Source: Conoideocrella luteorostrata (Eukaryota; Ascomycota; Sordariomycetes; Hypocreales; Clavicipitaceae). Taken from it: a stretch of DNA of 27,204 bases. Under the pieces are notes generated by a model that saw only the letters and a program-made list of their open reading frames with translations, made no database searches and had not been told where the DNA came from. The DNA lies in contig JASWJB010000448.1 in assembly GCA_032433595.1 (NCBI GenBank), positions 1 through 27,204 on the forward strand, given 5' to 3'. The position numbers were made by a program, and so were the translations under genes. The stretch's first letter is position 1. Every line of letters begins with the position of its first letter. Shown in pieces: positions 10,162 through 20,280 of this stretch.

Positions 10162-10194
10162 GCGCAGACTATGCGCAAACTATGCACAGACCGC
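10162..10194. repeat. Three 11-nt tandem units
   Basis: GCGCAGACTAT, GCGCAAACTAT and GCACAGACCGC stand head to tail. The first two differ by one base and the third is more diverged. Confidence 0.8.
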
Positions 10195-11383
10195 TCCATA
10201 CACAGATGGATCTAGTCAACAACTGCTGTGTCTGATTTTGTCTGCCTTGCCCGCTACTCTCAAATAAAACAGAAGTTGACTTATCGGCTTCCCCTTCCTA
10301 GTTTAGACACATCCGCACCCGCGCGCTGGCTAAACAGAGCAAAGAACCGTAAAAGCCTTCCGTCGCTGGACAGGCCGATTTCCAAATGCTCAAACGGTTG
10401 GGCTGGGTCATACAGCCCCAAAGTGAGCAAGTTTCTATTGGACCGTCACCTCTGCCTAATTCTCAGGCTGGACTGAGAGCCGCTTTCCGCCGTGGGGATC
10501 CACCCACCCACACACCACCATCCCATCCATCTCCTTGTCCCTGGCCTGGCCGCCCTTGGCTTGGTCCGGGTGGTCTCGTTGCGAGCCTCCCACGTTTTGG
10601 TTCTTTTTAGGTAGATTTTACATAAGTACGGAGTTGTTTAGTAGAGCTGGTCGCCGAGCGTCACTGGGCTTCGCTTAAGAGCAAGCCAGCAAGTAAACAT
10701 ATTGGCTTTGCATGTATGCCAGCCCATCGACAAGCAGTTCCCTGTCGCTCTTGCCTCTACATCAAACTGACATACACTACTGAGAGCAATATAATACTAA
10801 GTCAGGACCACAAACTGTGTATAGTCCCTGTCCGGCACCTGGTAGCTATATCGGATCAACTTACGGAGCATACAAAGACATGCATTAGTCTCCCGTGGCT
10901 GGGAGAGCATGCATTAACGTGCCTGCATGTTTAGTTGATACAAGTACGTACTTGTCACGACATTCTAGCACGGTATTAGACCAGATGAACAACGAAGCAC
11001 TGACCCAATTTTCGGACGGCATGACATGCAACCTACGGAGTACTGACAGTCCATTTTGAAGAGGGGCGGATAGGTATGACTTCTAGAAGCTGCTCGATGG
11101 TACCCAATGTCTGACAATTTCCCGTGCGATTCTTCATCTACAATGTACCGTACTTGTAATACTGTGCGCTTGTGATTCAAAAGACTGCACGGGGAGTTCC
11201 CGCAAGCTATTCCCGAGCCGTCTCCGCATGCATACTTTGCTCAATGAATGCATTGATATTATACAACTATGTGCAGTGTATGCTCGCTACCCCACGCGAA
11301 TCTCTCCCAGACCATCGGTCCAATGTTGTATGGCGGTCAAGTGTCTTGTCCAGTAGCTACTGCACGTCCATTCTCGTTGCCGC

Positions 11384-13783
11384 TTATTGCTCCTTTTCAG
11401 AACCGTCCGAATCGGCAAACATGTCCACTGCCCGCATCCGCTTCCGCTGCTGCGCCCGGCCCGCGGATTCCTGGTCACCGCGGACGCCAGCAGCTTCGTC
11501 CTCGTCTTTGTTCAAAGCTCTTTCGGCTTGGCCCCCATGTGTTGCATCTCCATCCTGATCCATGGCCTCGCCTTCCAGCTCGTCGTCCTCAATAGGCTCC
11601 CCTTCCACATCGTCTTCATCGATAGGTTCGCCCATCACGTCATCCTCAGCTATAGGCTCTCCATCAACGTCATCTTGCGTGGCAGAGTCGGCTGGCATAT
11701 CAGCTGCGCTAACAGCGCTTGCCTCGTTCTTTGAAGCAGGCAAGGTTTCAACAGACTTCCACTTGTTCCGATTGATAGAATCCTCGGCCTTGTCATCCGC
11801 TTTCAGAGAGGGTGGAGATTCAAACGTCTTAACAAATACTTCGTGCGATTCAGCCGGGAAGACGCACCAGCCTTCCCATAGATTGAGCACGAGGTTGATG
11901 CTTCTCTTCCATTTCTCAGCACGAAGTCGACCCCACCCAAGCTTGTCAGCCATCGAGCCCAGATGTTCAAATACTTTGCGTTCGCGCAGAGCCGTCTCGA
12001 AAAGTTGTCGGAACCGCCAGGCGTGGCGCACTCCGCTTGTAGATGACGAGGATAAAACGTCGTTGACAACATACAGTGCCACCAAGCTAGCACTACTACT
12101 TGTATCTGAGCTTTCGTTCGTACCTACTTCCTCCGTACTTGAGGCAGGATTGTTTGCCTTTGGTTCTTGCGTCTTTTCTGGATTGGCAGACGTTAGAGAA
12201 AACGGTTTCTCCACGTTGGCCACAATCAGGTCGACAACCTCATCAGCCCCCCGGCTGGCATGGGTGATTGCAAATGTCGTGACTCTGGCAATGTCTCCTT
12301 TTCGTAGTTTTCCCATTGCCGTGGGCAGCCTTGCCAATAGATGGACGAGTTTGGCTTTATCGAGTGGGTTCAAGCAGACCTTTTCTGTTTCGGGACTATG
12401 GTCACCGTTCCCCTCTCCATCCATATCATCGTCATCGGACGAGTTGTATTCCGAATCAGACACAAATTCATCCAGAGCGGTCGTGTACTCAAATACAAGG
12501 TCCTTCTCTGGTGCTTTCCATGCATGTCCGCCATCAAACAGAGGAACATATTTGCCTTTGCGCTGATCAAATTCAGAGCCTGTCACAATTTGCCAAAGAC
12601 GCCATCGGTACCAAATGCCGCCTTCACTTCTAGCGTCCCATATCCAAGCCCATCTGTCTTCTCGCTGAACTTCGGGCCGCGACATGAGCAACGCCTCAAA
12701 TTCCGGTCCGTGTTGTAGGACGCCTTCAATGGCTTTGTTTATCAGTTGAATTGTTTTAACATCCTGTGGTGGTCTTACAGGAACGTGTAGCAGGTTTGTT
12801 CTGCTAACTCCGGCACCAACTGGACCATAAGATGAAGGAGGCGCAAACCCGCGATGAAACCCGTGCTGGTGATGACTATGTTTGTCCCGGTCGGTTGATT
12901 GTTCCACCGGTTTTGCCCCAAACGGATGTGCGCCAGCTGTTGAGGATGACATACTCTGCAAAGCTGCTGAAGCCACCACGGCCGAAGACAGATGCCGGTG
13001 TAGTGATAGGTAAAACCCATAGCCCAGGTACCTGTTTTGCAATGTGGTAACAGCCGCATCCATCTCATTTGCCGGAGTTTCTTTAGAAAGAGTGACAATA
13101 GCAACAATACACTTCCTCTCCAGACTGGCAGGGCCAGCCGGACCAGTAGGCGGTAGGATCCTTACACTCTCCACATTCAAACTATCCGGTATCAAGGCTT
13201 TCACAACAGCAGGTGATGTCCCAGGTGGCAGGTTCGAAAGTCTAAGCGTAGGCTTCGCAATAGCTTTTTCTTCTGCTCGATCCCTCGTTTCGCTGGTATC
13301 TTCGTCATCACTTGCATTAAATGCGTGAGCGACTGATGTCGATTTTGACCCAGGTTCCAAGTCTCCAGATCCCGATAAGCTCTGTCGATCCCGCAACTCC
13401 CCGGGTCCTTTAAAATCATTAAAAGATCGTTTCTGCCCAAGGGACATCGGGACCGGTCCCAAACTTCCCGGGCCGCTCTTTAATCCTGATGAAACAAAAT
13501 GTCTCTTGGAAGCGCCGTGCCCTGGGGGCGGTCCTCCGCCAAATCCGGGTCTCCCCCTCGACAGCCTTCCAAAACCACCGGATCCGGATGCATCCTCTTT
13601 CTCGTCATCGTCGCGATCGAAGCTCTTAACGAAGTCGGCATATACAGCAGCAGTTTCAGCAGCCTCGCGTTTGCGCTTAGCCTCCGCCTCAGCCTTTTGT
13701 CGTTCAAAGGCTGATTGCTTTGTAGGCTTCTGAAGCTTCGTCTTGACATCTGGAAATTCGGAAACCCCCTTTCCGGAGGACAT
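11384..13783 (-). CDS. U2SURP: U2 snRNP-associated SURP protein (SR140-like)
   Basis: A single-exon, 799-residue protein with the U2SURP/SR140 domain order. The N-terminus has the family opening (FPDVKTKLQKPTKQSAFERQ, 10-29) and Gly/Pro-rich segments. An RRM lies at about 178-263, with RNP2-like LRLSNLPPG, and is somewhat diverged. The SURP module is at about 342-395 (VKTIQLINKAIEGVLQHGPEFEALLM, then WAWIWD, YRWRLWQI). The CID-like domain runs from about 470 to 650 (LDKAKLVHLLARLPTAMGKL at its start, YVVNDVL and LNLWEGW later). The C-terminus is very acidic with four copies of a DDVxGEPIxE-type unit (704-741) and a KRMR-basic patch at 781-784. The protein is expected in the nucleus with the U2 snRNP in branch-site recognition; this role is known for the family and inferred here. 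The usual C-terminal RS tail of metazoan forms is missing. Confidence 0.9.
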   Translation of the reverse strand: MSSGKGVSEFPDVKTKLQKPTKQSAFERQKAEAEAKRKREAAETAAVYADFVKSFDRDDDEKEDASGSGGFGRLSRGRPGFGGGPPPGHGASKRHFVSSGLKSGPGSLGPVPMSLGQKRSFNDFKGPGELRDRQSLSGSGDLEPGSKSTSVAHAFNASDDEDTSETRDRAEEKAIAKPTLRLSNLPPGTSPAVVKALIPDSLNVESVRILPPTGPAGPASLERKCIVAIVTLSKETPANEMDAAVTTLQNRYLGYGFYLSLHRHLSSAVVASAALQSMSSSTAGAHPFGAKPVEQSTDRDKHSHHQHGFHRGFAPPSSYGPVGAGVSRTNLLHVPVRPPQDVKTIQLINKAIEGVLQHGPEFEALLMSRPEVQREDRWAWIWDARSEGGIWYRWRLWQIVTGSEFDQRKGKYVPLFDGGHAWKAPEKDLVFEYTTALDEFVSDSEYNSSDDDDMDGEGNGDHSPETEKVCLNPLDKAKLVHLLARLPTAMGKLRKGDIARVTTFAITHASRGADEVVDLIVANVEKPFSLTSANPEKTQEPKANNPASSTEEVGTNESSDTSSSASLVALYVVNDVLSSSSTSGVRHAWRFRQLFETALRERKVFEHLGSMADKLGWGRLRAEKWKRSINLVLNLWEGWCVFPAESHEVFVKTFESPPSLKADDKAEDSINRNKWKSVETLPASKNEASAVSAADMPADSATQDDVDGEPIAEDDVMGEPIDEDDVEGEPIEDDELEGEAMDQDGDATHGGQAERALNKDEDEAAGVRGDQESAGRAQQRKRMRAVDMFADSDGSEKEQ
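11561..11674. repeat. Acidic repeat tract in U2SURP
   Basis: About four 30-nt units on the minus strand encode DDVDGEPIAE-like decapeptides (DDVxGEPI, the last unit DELEGEAM). The units differ at several bases, so the duplication is not recent. Confidence 0.85.
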
Positions 13784-14097
13784 GTTGGTGAAATAAGGCT
13801 CACCGACACGTCACGACATGTTCGGGAGCAGCGACTAATGGTGTAGTGCGTTCTTGCCAATTCAAGGTTCTTAGATGATATGGATATGGCTGTGTTGAAT
13901 GAACCACATGTGGTGGGTACATAGGTACCTTGAGGTGTAGCCCCGATACGTGCATAGCCTCTTGTGGTCACCCACCAGCTACAGCCAGATACAGCTACGA
14001 CGAAAATAAAGAACACCTTGGTACCTATGTGGAGTAAAATAATGTGTTTCCTATTGTAGAGCAGTGATTTCAACCCTATGCATCTCATCCACAGTGT
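13784..14097. other. U2SURP promoter and oxidase 3' flank, with palindrome and inverted repeat
   Basis: A 314-nt intergenic stretch. ACCACATGTGGT at 13903-13914 is a perfect 12-bp palindrome containing an E-box (CACATGTG), about 120 nt upstream of the U2SURP ATG. ACATAGGTACC at 13919-13929 is exactly complementary to 14020-14030, and AGGTGT (13933-13938) pairs with ACACCT (14012-14017) further inside. Confidence 0.75.
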
Positions 14098-15519
14098 CTA
14101 AAGCTTAGATGCCTCGGCAATAGACTCCCGGCGCAATTCCTCCTCCAACACTATCCCAGGACATCCGCCACGACTCCCGTCCATCGTGATGAGCCCACGA
14201 AATTTGCCATTGATTTCCTTCCCAATTGACTCATCATCCACTTCTTTCCATTTCCACTTGTCTCCAAGCGGCCCACCCTTGCCCAGCATACAATCCAGGA
14301 TTTTATCCCCCAGCAAAGGTAGGAACTTGTATCCGTGGCCACTATCTCCCGTGGCAATGAACAGACCTTTCCATCCCGGATGCCAGTCGACCAGCCAGTC
14401 GCCATCCTTTGTATCCGAGTACCAACAGAGTCTGGTACCCTTCCAAGGTCTCTTCTCAAGGCCCTTTATCGGGGAGATATCAGCAAGCCCGCGCCTCAAA
14501 TCAATGTCTGCTTCGTGGGGAAGTCGGTTTACCCCAGCGTCTCGGGTCGTCGACGGTTTCGAGACAACAATTGGGCTTCTTTCCGACAAAGGAGATAAAG
14601 GTAGTGCGTTGCGGACTGTAACTGGATTGAGGTAGCCGAAGCTGTGGCGAGCGACTTTAAGAATATTTTCTTGTGGGGGGATGATGAATAGTCCTGATGA
14701 TAGATTCAGTACTACGGGCTGCTTGGAGAGGATGGCGCGTTCCTTGTCGCTGATGTCAATGTAACCCAGTACATGGCCGGTAGCTTCAACTCGTCCTCTC
14801 AAATCAATAAGACTTCCAGTCCATGCTCCAGCGGCAACGTAAACCACGTCGCCAGTGAGCATTCTCCCGTCAGCCAGTTGTGCACCAGTAACCCTGTCAC
14901 CTTCACTTGTCAACTTCTCAACCTTTGCATTCACAAAGTTGACCCGACCAGTCGCCTCCACCTGTTCATAGAGCCACTTCATTCCTCGCCCAGCATCCGC
15001 CCATCCTGACAGAGTGTTCAGATAACCCCAATCACCCAGGTTCGAATCCGTACCCAAGTACTCATTTATAGCTTCTGCGTTCTCAAGCGGCCTGATCTTA
15101 TCCTTTGAGTATCCCTGCTTCTTGGCAATCTCTACACAATTCTTCCAGCTCTCCTTGGTATAATAAATGCCCGACTTTGCGCCAACCTTAAGTTCGGTAG
15201 GATGATGTGCTGCCAGAATTAAGCCGGACTCCGTGTATCGGCCTTGGCCGCCGAGGTCATTTTTACCTTGTTTCCTCCATTCTTTCTGGGCCTCTGTGGC
15301 TAACGCAGTGTAGTGAGAGTCGGCGTAATCAGCGCGGATGATTCTGGATGAATCGACGCTTGCGCAATCTTCCGGAGGGAACTGGCCGTTGGAGGTATTA
15401 TCCACGATTGTTATGGAGGTTTTAGCAAATTGTCGCCGCTTGGTCAGCGCCCATGCTGTGCTAAGGCCAAAGACACCGGAGCCAACGATGAGAATAGATG
15501 ACGGTAGATTTCCTTCCAT
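14098..15519 (-). CDS. Peroxisomal FAD-dependent amine/amino-acid oxidase (DAO family)
   Basis: A 473-residue single-exon flavoprotein of the D-amino-acid-oxidase fold. The N-terminal dinucleotide-binding motif is ILIVGSGVFGLSTAWAL (9-25, GxGxxG at 13-18). SRIIRADYADSHYTALATEA (58-77) is the signature of the fructosyl-amine oxidase, sarcosine oxidase and saccharopine/pipecolate oxidase group. In RLCWYSDT (363-370), Cys365 matches the cysteine that carries covalent FAD in monomeric sarcosine oxidase and amadoriases. FIATGDSGHGYKFLP (387-401) is the C-terminal FAD/active-site segment. The last three residues are SKL, a canonical PTS1, so peroxisomal import is strongly predicted, where the H2O2 formed would be removed by catalase. 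The substrate is uncertain: the sequence fits both a fap2-like L-saccharopine/L-pipecolate oxidase and an amadoriase. The ATG at 15519 puts the FAD motif at the usual distance from the start. Confidence 0.9.
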   Translation of the reverse strand: MEGNLPSSILIVGSGVFGLSTAWALTKRRQFAKTSITIVDNTSNGQFPPEDCASVDSSRIIRADYADSHYTALATEAQKEWRKQGKNDLGGQGRYTESGLILAAHHPTELKVGAKSGIYYTKESWKNCVEIAKKQGYSKDKIRPLENAEAINEYLGTDSNLGDWGYLNTLSGWADAGRGMKWLYEQVEATGRVNFVNAKVEKLTSEGDRVTGAQLADGRMLTGDVVYVAAGAWTGSLIDLRGRVEATGHVLGYIDISDKERAILSKQPVVLNLSSGLFIIPPQENILKVARHSFGYLNPVTVRNALPLSPLSERSPIVVSKPSTTRDAGVNRLPHEADIDLRRGLADISPIKGLEKRPWKGTRLCWYSDTKDGDWLVDWHPGWKGLFIATGDSGHGYKFLPLLGDKILDCMLGKGGPLGDKWKWKEVDDESIGKEINGKFRGLITMDGSRGGCPGIVLEEELRRESIAEASKL

Positions 15520-16567
15520 TGGTCAAGATTCGCAAGGTGAATGACAATATTCAGCTGTGAAATACCTGAACTTTATCTTCGCATATGAAACAAGATGTAA
15601 TCGTCAGTATGCGAAAGTCGAAAGGGTATCAATTGGCCCTGTCGGTTCGCAGGGGGATCGAGCGATCGTCAGCTAAGCGGAGAATCTTACGACGAAATAC
15701 ACGGCCGAGATCGGTCACGAACGGAGTACGGAGTACCATGGCTTGACATTCCGTAGGCCGCCCTCCATCCGATCGAATTTTCTCTTCTGAATACGGGTCC
15801 GGTGCTGAGTAACCAACCTATTTCTCATCGCCGGAGATCTCTGTCTCCTAACCTGGCTGACCTTGCCTTTTGGTCAACATTCACTTACATAAAAGACCAG
15901 TTCTGCAAAATCACAACTTGATGAAACGCTCAGTTTAGGGACACAAATGGCATTGCTACTTAGTCGCGAGAACAACAAGTCATGTTCGTGCACGGCCTTT
16001 GTCTGTTCTCCAGGATTTTGCGATAGCCTACTAAGTATTTGCATGGTAAGCTAACAGCCTTGCCGTGTCCGCCATTATATTCAGCCTGCAACTGCAAGCC
16101 GATATTTTCTCAAAAATGTAAGTATCACTGAAATCAAGGCCTTGATTTCAGTAACCTCCTGTCGACTTTTCAACAACTCGACCTGTCCCTTTGGGAGGTA
16201 TTAAAGTGGGTGTTCGAATGGTGCACCAGCCCAACACATGCCACACTCAATCTATATAATGTCGCGGGATGAGTAGTCTTGATCTTTTTGCTTGAACCAA
16301 ATTCCGACGCAAGTAAAGAGATGTAATAAAAAAGATAATAGCCCTCCCCTGTCAATCCTTTTGCCAACGCCGATGCAATGCCAAATCAAATGATACAGTC
16401 GCCAACTTCGCAATGCTCAATTGTGGCCTATTAAGCAGTGCAAATATCTTGTGGAATAGTAAATCATGGTATCGTGACCAATGGTCTAGTCGTACATGCG
16501 AAGTTTAAAGTAGGAAAAAAAAGGTATTGGTACACCAGCCGGTTTTAGACCGTCAGCCCAAGTTGCT
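15520..16567. other. Intergenic region with 26-bp palindrome
   Basis: About 1.05 kb between the oxidase start and the TBP stop, with no recognisable gene. It contains an overlapping ACGGAGTAC doublet (15721-15736) and the perfect palindrome at 16127-16152. Confidence 0.6.
16127..16152. repeat. Perfect 26-bp palindrome
   Basis: The half-site ACTGAAATCAAGG (16127-16139) is followed directly by its exact complement (16140-16152), with no spacer and AGGCCT at the centre. The next flanking pair (C/A) does not match. It lies about 610 nt upstream of the oxidase ATG and about 415 nt beyond the TBP stop. Confidence 0.95.
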
Positions 16568-17509
16568 CTAAACTTTTCTGAAGTCTAGTACACAGTTAGT
16601 CACTTATATCCTTAACGTAATGCTGTATCATCACTAACCTTGCAGCACGGGGTAAATCATCTCGAAAGCCTGATAGATTTCCTCTCGAACTTTCGCGCCA
16701 GTTAAGACAATTTTGCCGCTGACAAAGATGAGAAGTACAATCTTGGGTTTGATCATGCGGTAGATAAGACCAGGGAACAACTCAGGCTCATAAGAGCTGA
16801 AATTGTGATGGCGAGAGGCCAGGCCTTCCAAACGAATTGGAAATTTAATGTCACAAGAGCCGACGATGTTTTGAATCTTAAAGTCCGTGAATTTGGCGTT
16901 GAAGCCGAGCTTCTGAATGATACGAGCATACTTTCTTGAAGCAAGCTTAGAGTCATCCTCGGACTTGGCACCAGTGACAACCATCTTTCCACTGGCGAAT
17001 ATCAGTGCGGTGGTTTTGGGCTCACGAATACGCATGATGACGGCAGCGAAACGCTTTAACTTTCGTTAGCATCTAACCATCAGTAGTTGCTTCAGAATCT
17101 TGCAAATATGTACCTTTGGATTGTACTCTGCGTTTCGCGCGTGCAAGGCAATCGTCTTGAGGTCCAGACGACAATCGAGATTGACGGTGGCAACGATGTT
17201 CCTTAAAAAGTGGGACGATAAGCGTCACTGAGCAAAAACAAACCCAGGCACTCAGGAGTATACATACTGCAAAGTGGGAGTAATGCCGCTTGGGCCTTGC
17301 GTGGCCGAAGGCGTAGCAGCGGGAGTAGCGGGAGTCACCCCATTTCCGTTAGCTGCCTGCTGACCATTGGCAACTGGTCGTTGAACAGCGTCACCATTAC
17401 TCGATGGCGGCGTCAGCTCATTCGTAGCTCCAGGGAACGACAGCGAGCCCGGCGCAGTGAAGGCCTTTGCCTGTGCGGCGTTGGATGGGTGCGTCTGAAT
17501 GCTCTCCAT
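16568..17509 (-). CDS. tbp: TATA-box-binding protein (TBP)
   Basis: Four exons: 17268-17509, 17114-17201, 16639-17053 and 16568-16584. The introns are 17202-17267 (GTATGT..AAG), 17054-17113 (GTACAT..AAG) and 16585-16638 (GTTAGT..TAG). The sum is 762 nt, or 253 residues. The N-terminal about 75 residues are a Pro/Gln/Ala/Thr-rich variable region. The saddle core begins at [20 protein letters not shown]. Both pseudo-symmetric repeats are visible: [17 protein letters not shown] in the first and [20 protein letters not shown] in the second, with [20 protein letters not shown] between them. The 17-nt last exon supplies the conserved end DFRKV. Without these introns the reading frame breaks at each junction, which supports the model. 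TBP nucleates transcription by RNA polymerases I, II and III in the nucleus. Confidence 0.96.
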
Positions 17510-20220
17510 ATTAGCAACGGATGCTGTCAGACAATAGAGGCTTAATGTGAGACGCTGAGCAGATCTGATGAATGTTAGTACAGGAAACCATATGCTTGTT
17601 TAGTGATTGTACGGTTGCTGCTAAGATTAAAAGATGCTTATGGCCTCGGTGAGGATAAGCGGACAGTAGCAAGCGGCAAAGCAAGCAGCAACCCGACATG
17701 TGATAGTCGAACAGCGATTTGGCAGCCCAGCGATGAACGGAACAGAGGCGGCAGGATGTGTGAAGGAAGTAAAGAAGGGATGCCCTTACCACTCGTGGGA
17801 GATGAACAAGTGAATGTCTCCCCTACAAAATGGTGCTCAGATGATGGGTTTTGGTGCGACGCCGCGACCAAGAGAGTCGAGAGCGCAAGGCAAGTACAGG
17901 AACTAGTTGAAGAGATTTGCTCGTCCTATCAACGACCTCAAAGCTCGACTCGAACCCGATGTGTTCACTCAAAAGGCAGTTTCGTTTTTTTTTCTTTTTG
18001 GGTTTAACTCGTCTAATTGTTGTCTACGCACTCGCAATGATCCGATGGCGACGACAACAATAACGATAAGATTTCGCTTTTCTGTCTTCGTCGGTGACCA
18101 CGGGATCGTTTGCGACAAAAGAGGGTAAGGCGACGGGCTCACAGAACGTATTTCAGTTCAAAGTAATTGCCTAGTCGCCGCAGAGACGTTGACGCCGTCT
18201 ATAACTTGAACACGATGCTCGGGACTCGTTTCGCTTTTCCAGGACGATCACACGCTCGTCGAGATGAAGAGTAAGGCAAGGCGATTTGCCAAGTTCGCAG
18301 ACAACTCGTTGCAGCAAGAGAGACTCGAGTCTGCGGCGCGACTGAAGTGTCAGGCGATGCCAAACAATTGACGGAGACAGTGAAATCTGTGATTTGGAAA
18401 TAAGTAGCGAAGCGGAGTAAAGCCAGCGATGTGTGAATAAGTGGGGGCGTGACGTGTGGGTGGATGGAAAATATTAAAAGGTGTGGCCGACGTATGTGGG
18501 AGGTACGTAGGGCCAACCGGTCGGGATTTCCGCGCAAGAACATCAACATTGGCGGCTGGGGGAGGCCTGGGTACTTATAATTTTGAACCCTGCCGTCTGG
18601 CCACTTCTCCCAGGCAACGACTAGCCTGTGGCGTCAATGCTGGAGAGTTGGGGCCTGAGGTTAGCGTGTGCGCTAGGACCGGATATAGCCAATCATGATC
18701 CGAGGAAGTGGTGATTTTATCTCCTTTTTTCTCCACCATGCAACCTAGAAATGCCCCAGCGAAGCCCTGTAGGTACCTCCATATCACGGCTCAGCACCGA
18801 GTACTTGCAGATAACCAAGATGTGGGCCGCCGACGAAAACCACTCCTTTGGCCAGCCCTGGCCGTGAGCTCGAAATTTATTCCGCAAATTTATTCATACA
18901 TACGGAGTACAAATAACGCCTTCGTCTCTGTCGTCAAGCTGATCTCCAGCTCTCTAGCTTTCCAGCCTTAGATGATGCCCTTGCCGACGTTCTGTGAACA
19001 ACAACCATGAACAGGCAGGAAGACGTTAGGGGAGGAGTGGTAACTGCCTGTGCGGCGTTGCCAGAAGTCGAACAGGAAAAGAGTCAGAATCAGAACAATA
19101 GCAACACTGGTTTTTGTTTGTCGTCTGCCCACCAGCTTGTTTGCTTGCTTGAACTGTTGTGCCGCAACTTGGTTCGCATCCCAGCGTCGACAGATAATAT
19201 TTTCATGTGGACAGATTGTAATGCAGTACGAAGCACGGAGTACAGAATCCGTCCTGGTCACGAGCGAGACGACCAGCCAACCGGGCAAAGCAAAGATGAG
19301 AGGGGGGGCTGCCTGCTTCGTCCTGGGCGGGTAACTGCAACTAACATTGCTGGTGCTACACCTAGTTACTCCTTTCTGGCCTTCTTCTACGGAGTAGTTA
19401 CCTCGTTGCCTGCGACATTCACTTTGCTCAGACTTTCCGCCAACCCAACAAGGCCCAACCTCGCTTTTTGTCGTCCTACTATGACCAAGCGACGAATTTT
19501 TAACACACGACTCGCAGCAAACCACATCTATCAAATGTTACACTCACCAGCGGCCTCGAAACTTGGACAACGAAATCGATCGAGTCTCGACCACGCGAAT
19601 TACAGGACGATCTCGACGATTGGTGCTCCGTACCGACAATAGGAGTGCTGATAAGCAAGGCAGTGCTTCGCCCGCACATCACACTGCACAACCATGCGAT
19701 GCTCTTCAGCTGCCAGGAGCTCATCCATGAACAAGTCGATTCTGGACGGAACCAACGGGCACCATCTGGGACAAAGGGGCTGGGCCTCTCCCGACATCTG
19801 CCTGCATGGCACCGTTCGCGTCGTGGATGACCAGTCGCCCCTTATCAGCCCCTTCTCCCTGAAATTGCCTCCTTCCACCCACCCCCCTGGGGGCACACCT
19901 CCATTCTCACCTAGCACAGACCAGAGACTCGTCCACCGTCCGGTCCAGTTTGAAACATCCACTTTTCAAATTTTGTGTCGACACTCCCCAGGGGTCCTGG
20001 ATACGCGTTCTTTTTCTTTCCATGTACTCCGTACTGCGTAGTATTCCTGGATCTCCTAAAGTATTGCTCTTCCTCGTACTCGCGACTTCTCCAGTATCGC
20101 TCACCGCGAAATTTTACAGTCTTGAAACGCTTTGAAAATGACAAGAAAGTCGTCAAATTGGAACTTCCACAGACGTGGCTGAGGGAGTCGCCATCACTCC
20201 AAAAGCGCAGACTCGAGGGT

Positions 20221-20280
20221 TGCGACACGCCGCGACACGCCGCGACACACTGCGTCGCACCGTGAATCGATGTCGCGACA
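20221..20280. repeat. CGCGACACGC tandem with inverted copy
   Basis: Three 10-nt units (first TGCGACACGC, then CGCGACACGC, then CGCGACACAC) at 20221-20250 are followed by TGTCGCGACA (20271-20280), itself a perfect palindrome and complementary to the repeat core. Confidence 0.85.

Larger units (their letters stand above)
8351..11383. other. 3-kb gene-free region with short repeats
   Basis: No gene is recognised. The left part (8351-8970) is probably the promoter and 5' leader of the copper regulator. The longest ORF (8974-9552, minus, 192 codons) has no recognisable domain. The region contains a hairpin of two TACGGAGTA motifs (9554-9587), another copy at 11034-11042, three copies of GATCTAGTCA (9651, 9962 and 10209) and an 11-nt tandem repeat (10162-10194). 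Poly-T/poly-A tracts occur near 8801, 9491 and 9724. Confidence 0.55.

Noticed and set aside
11562..12566. 334-codon plus-strand ORF rich in Ser
   Set aside because: It is the antisense shadow of the U2SURP CID and acidic tail.
15039..15049. Perfect tRNA B-box consensus GGTTCGAATCC
   Set aside because: It lies inside the FAD oxidase CDS, where it encodes part of TDSNLGD, and no A-box or cloverleaf is visible around it.
16634..17035. TBP as a 133-residue protein from an internal Met
   Set aside because: This is only exon 3 plus an intron read-through. Conserved upstream and downstream exons were found.
18968..19642. Two overlapping opposite-strand ORFs (211 and 188 codons)
   Set aside because: They overlap each other, show no recognised domain, and their composition looks like translated intergenic sequence. 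A single hydrophobic stretch in the minus ORF is not enough.
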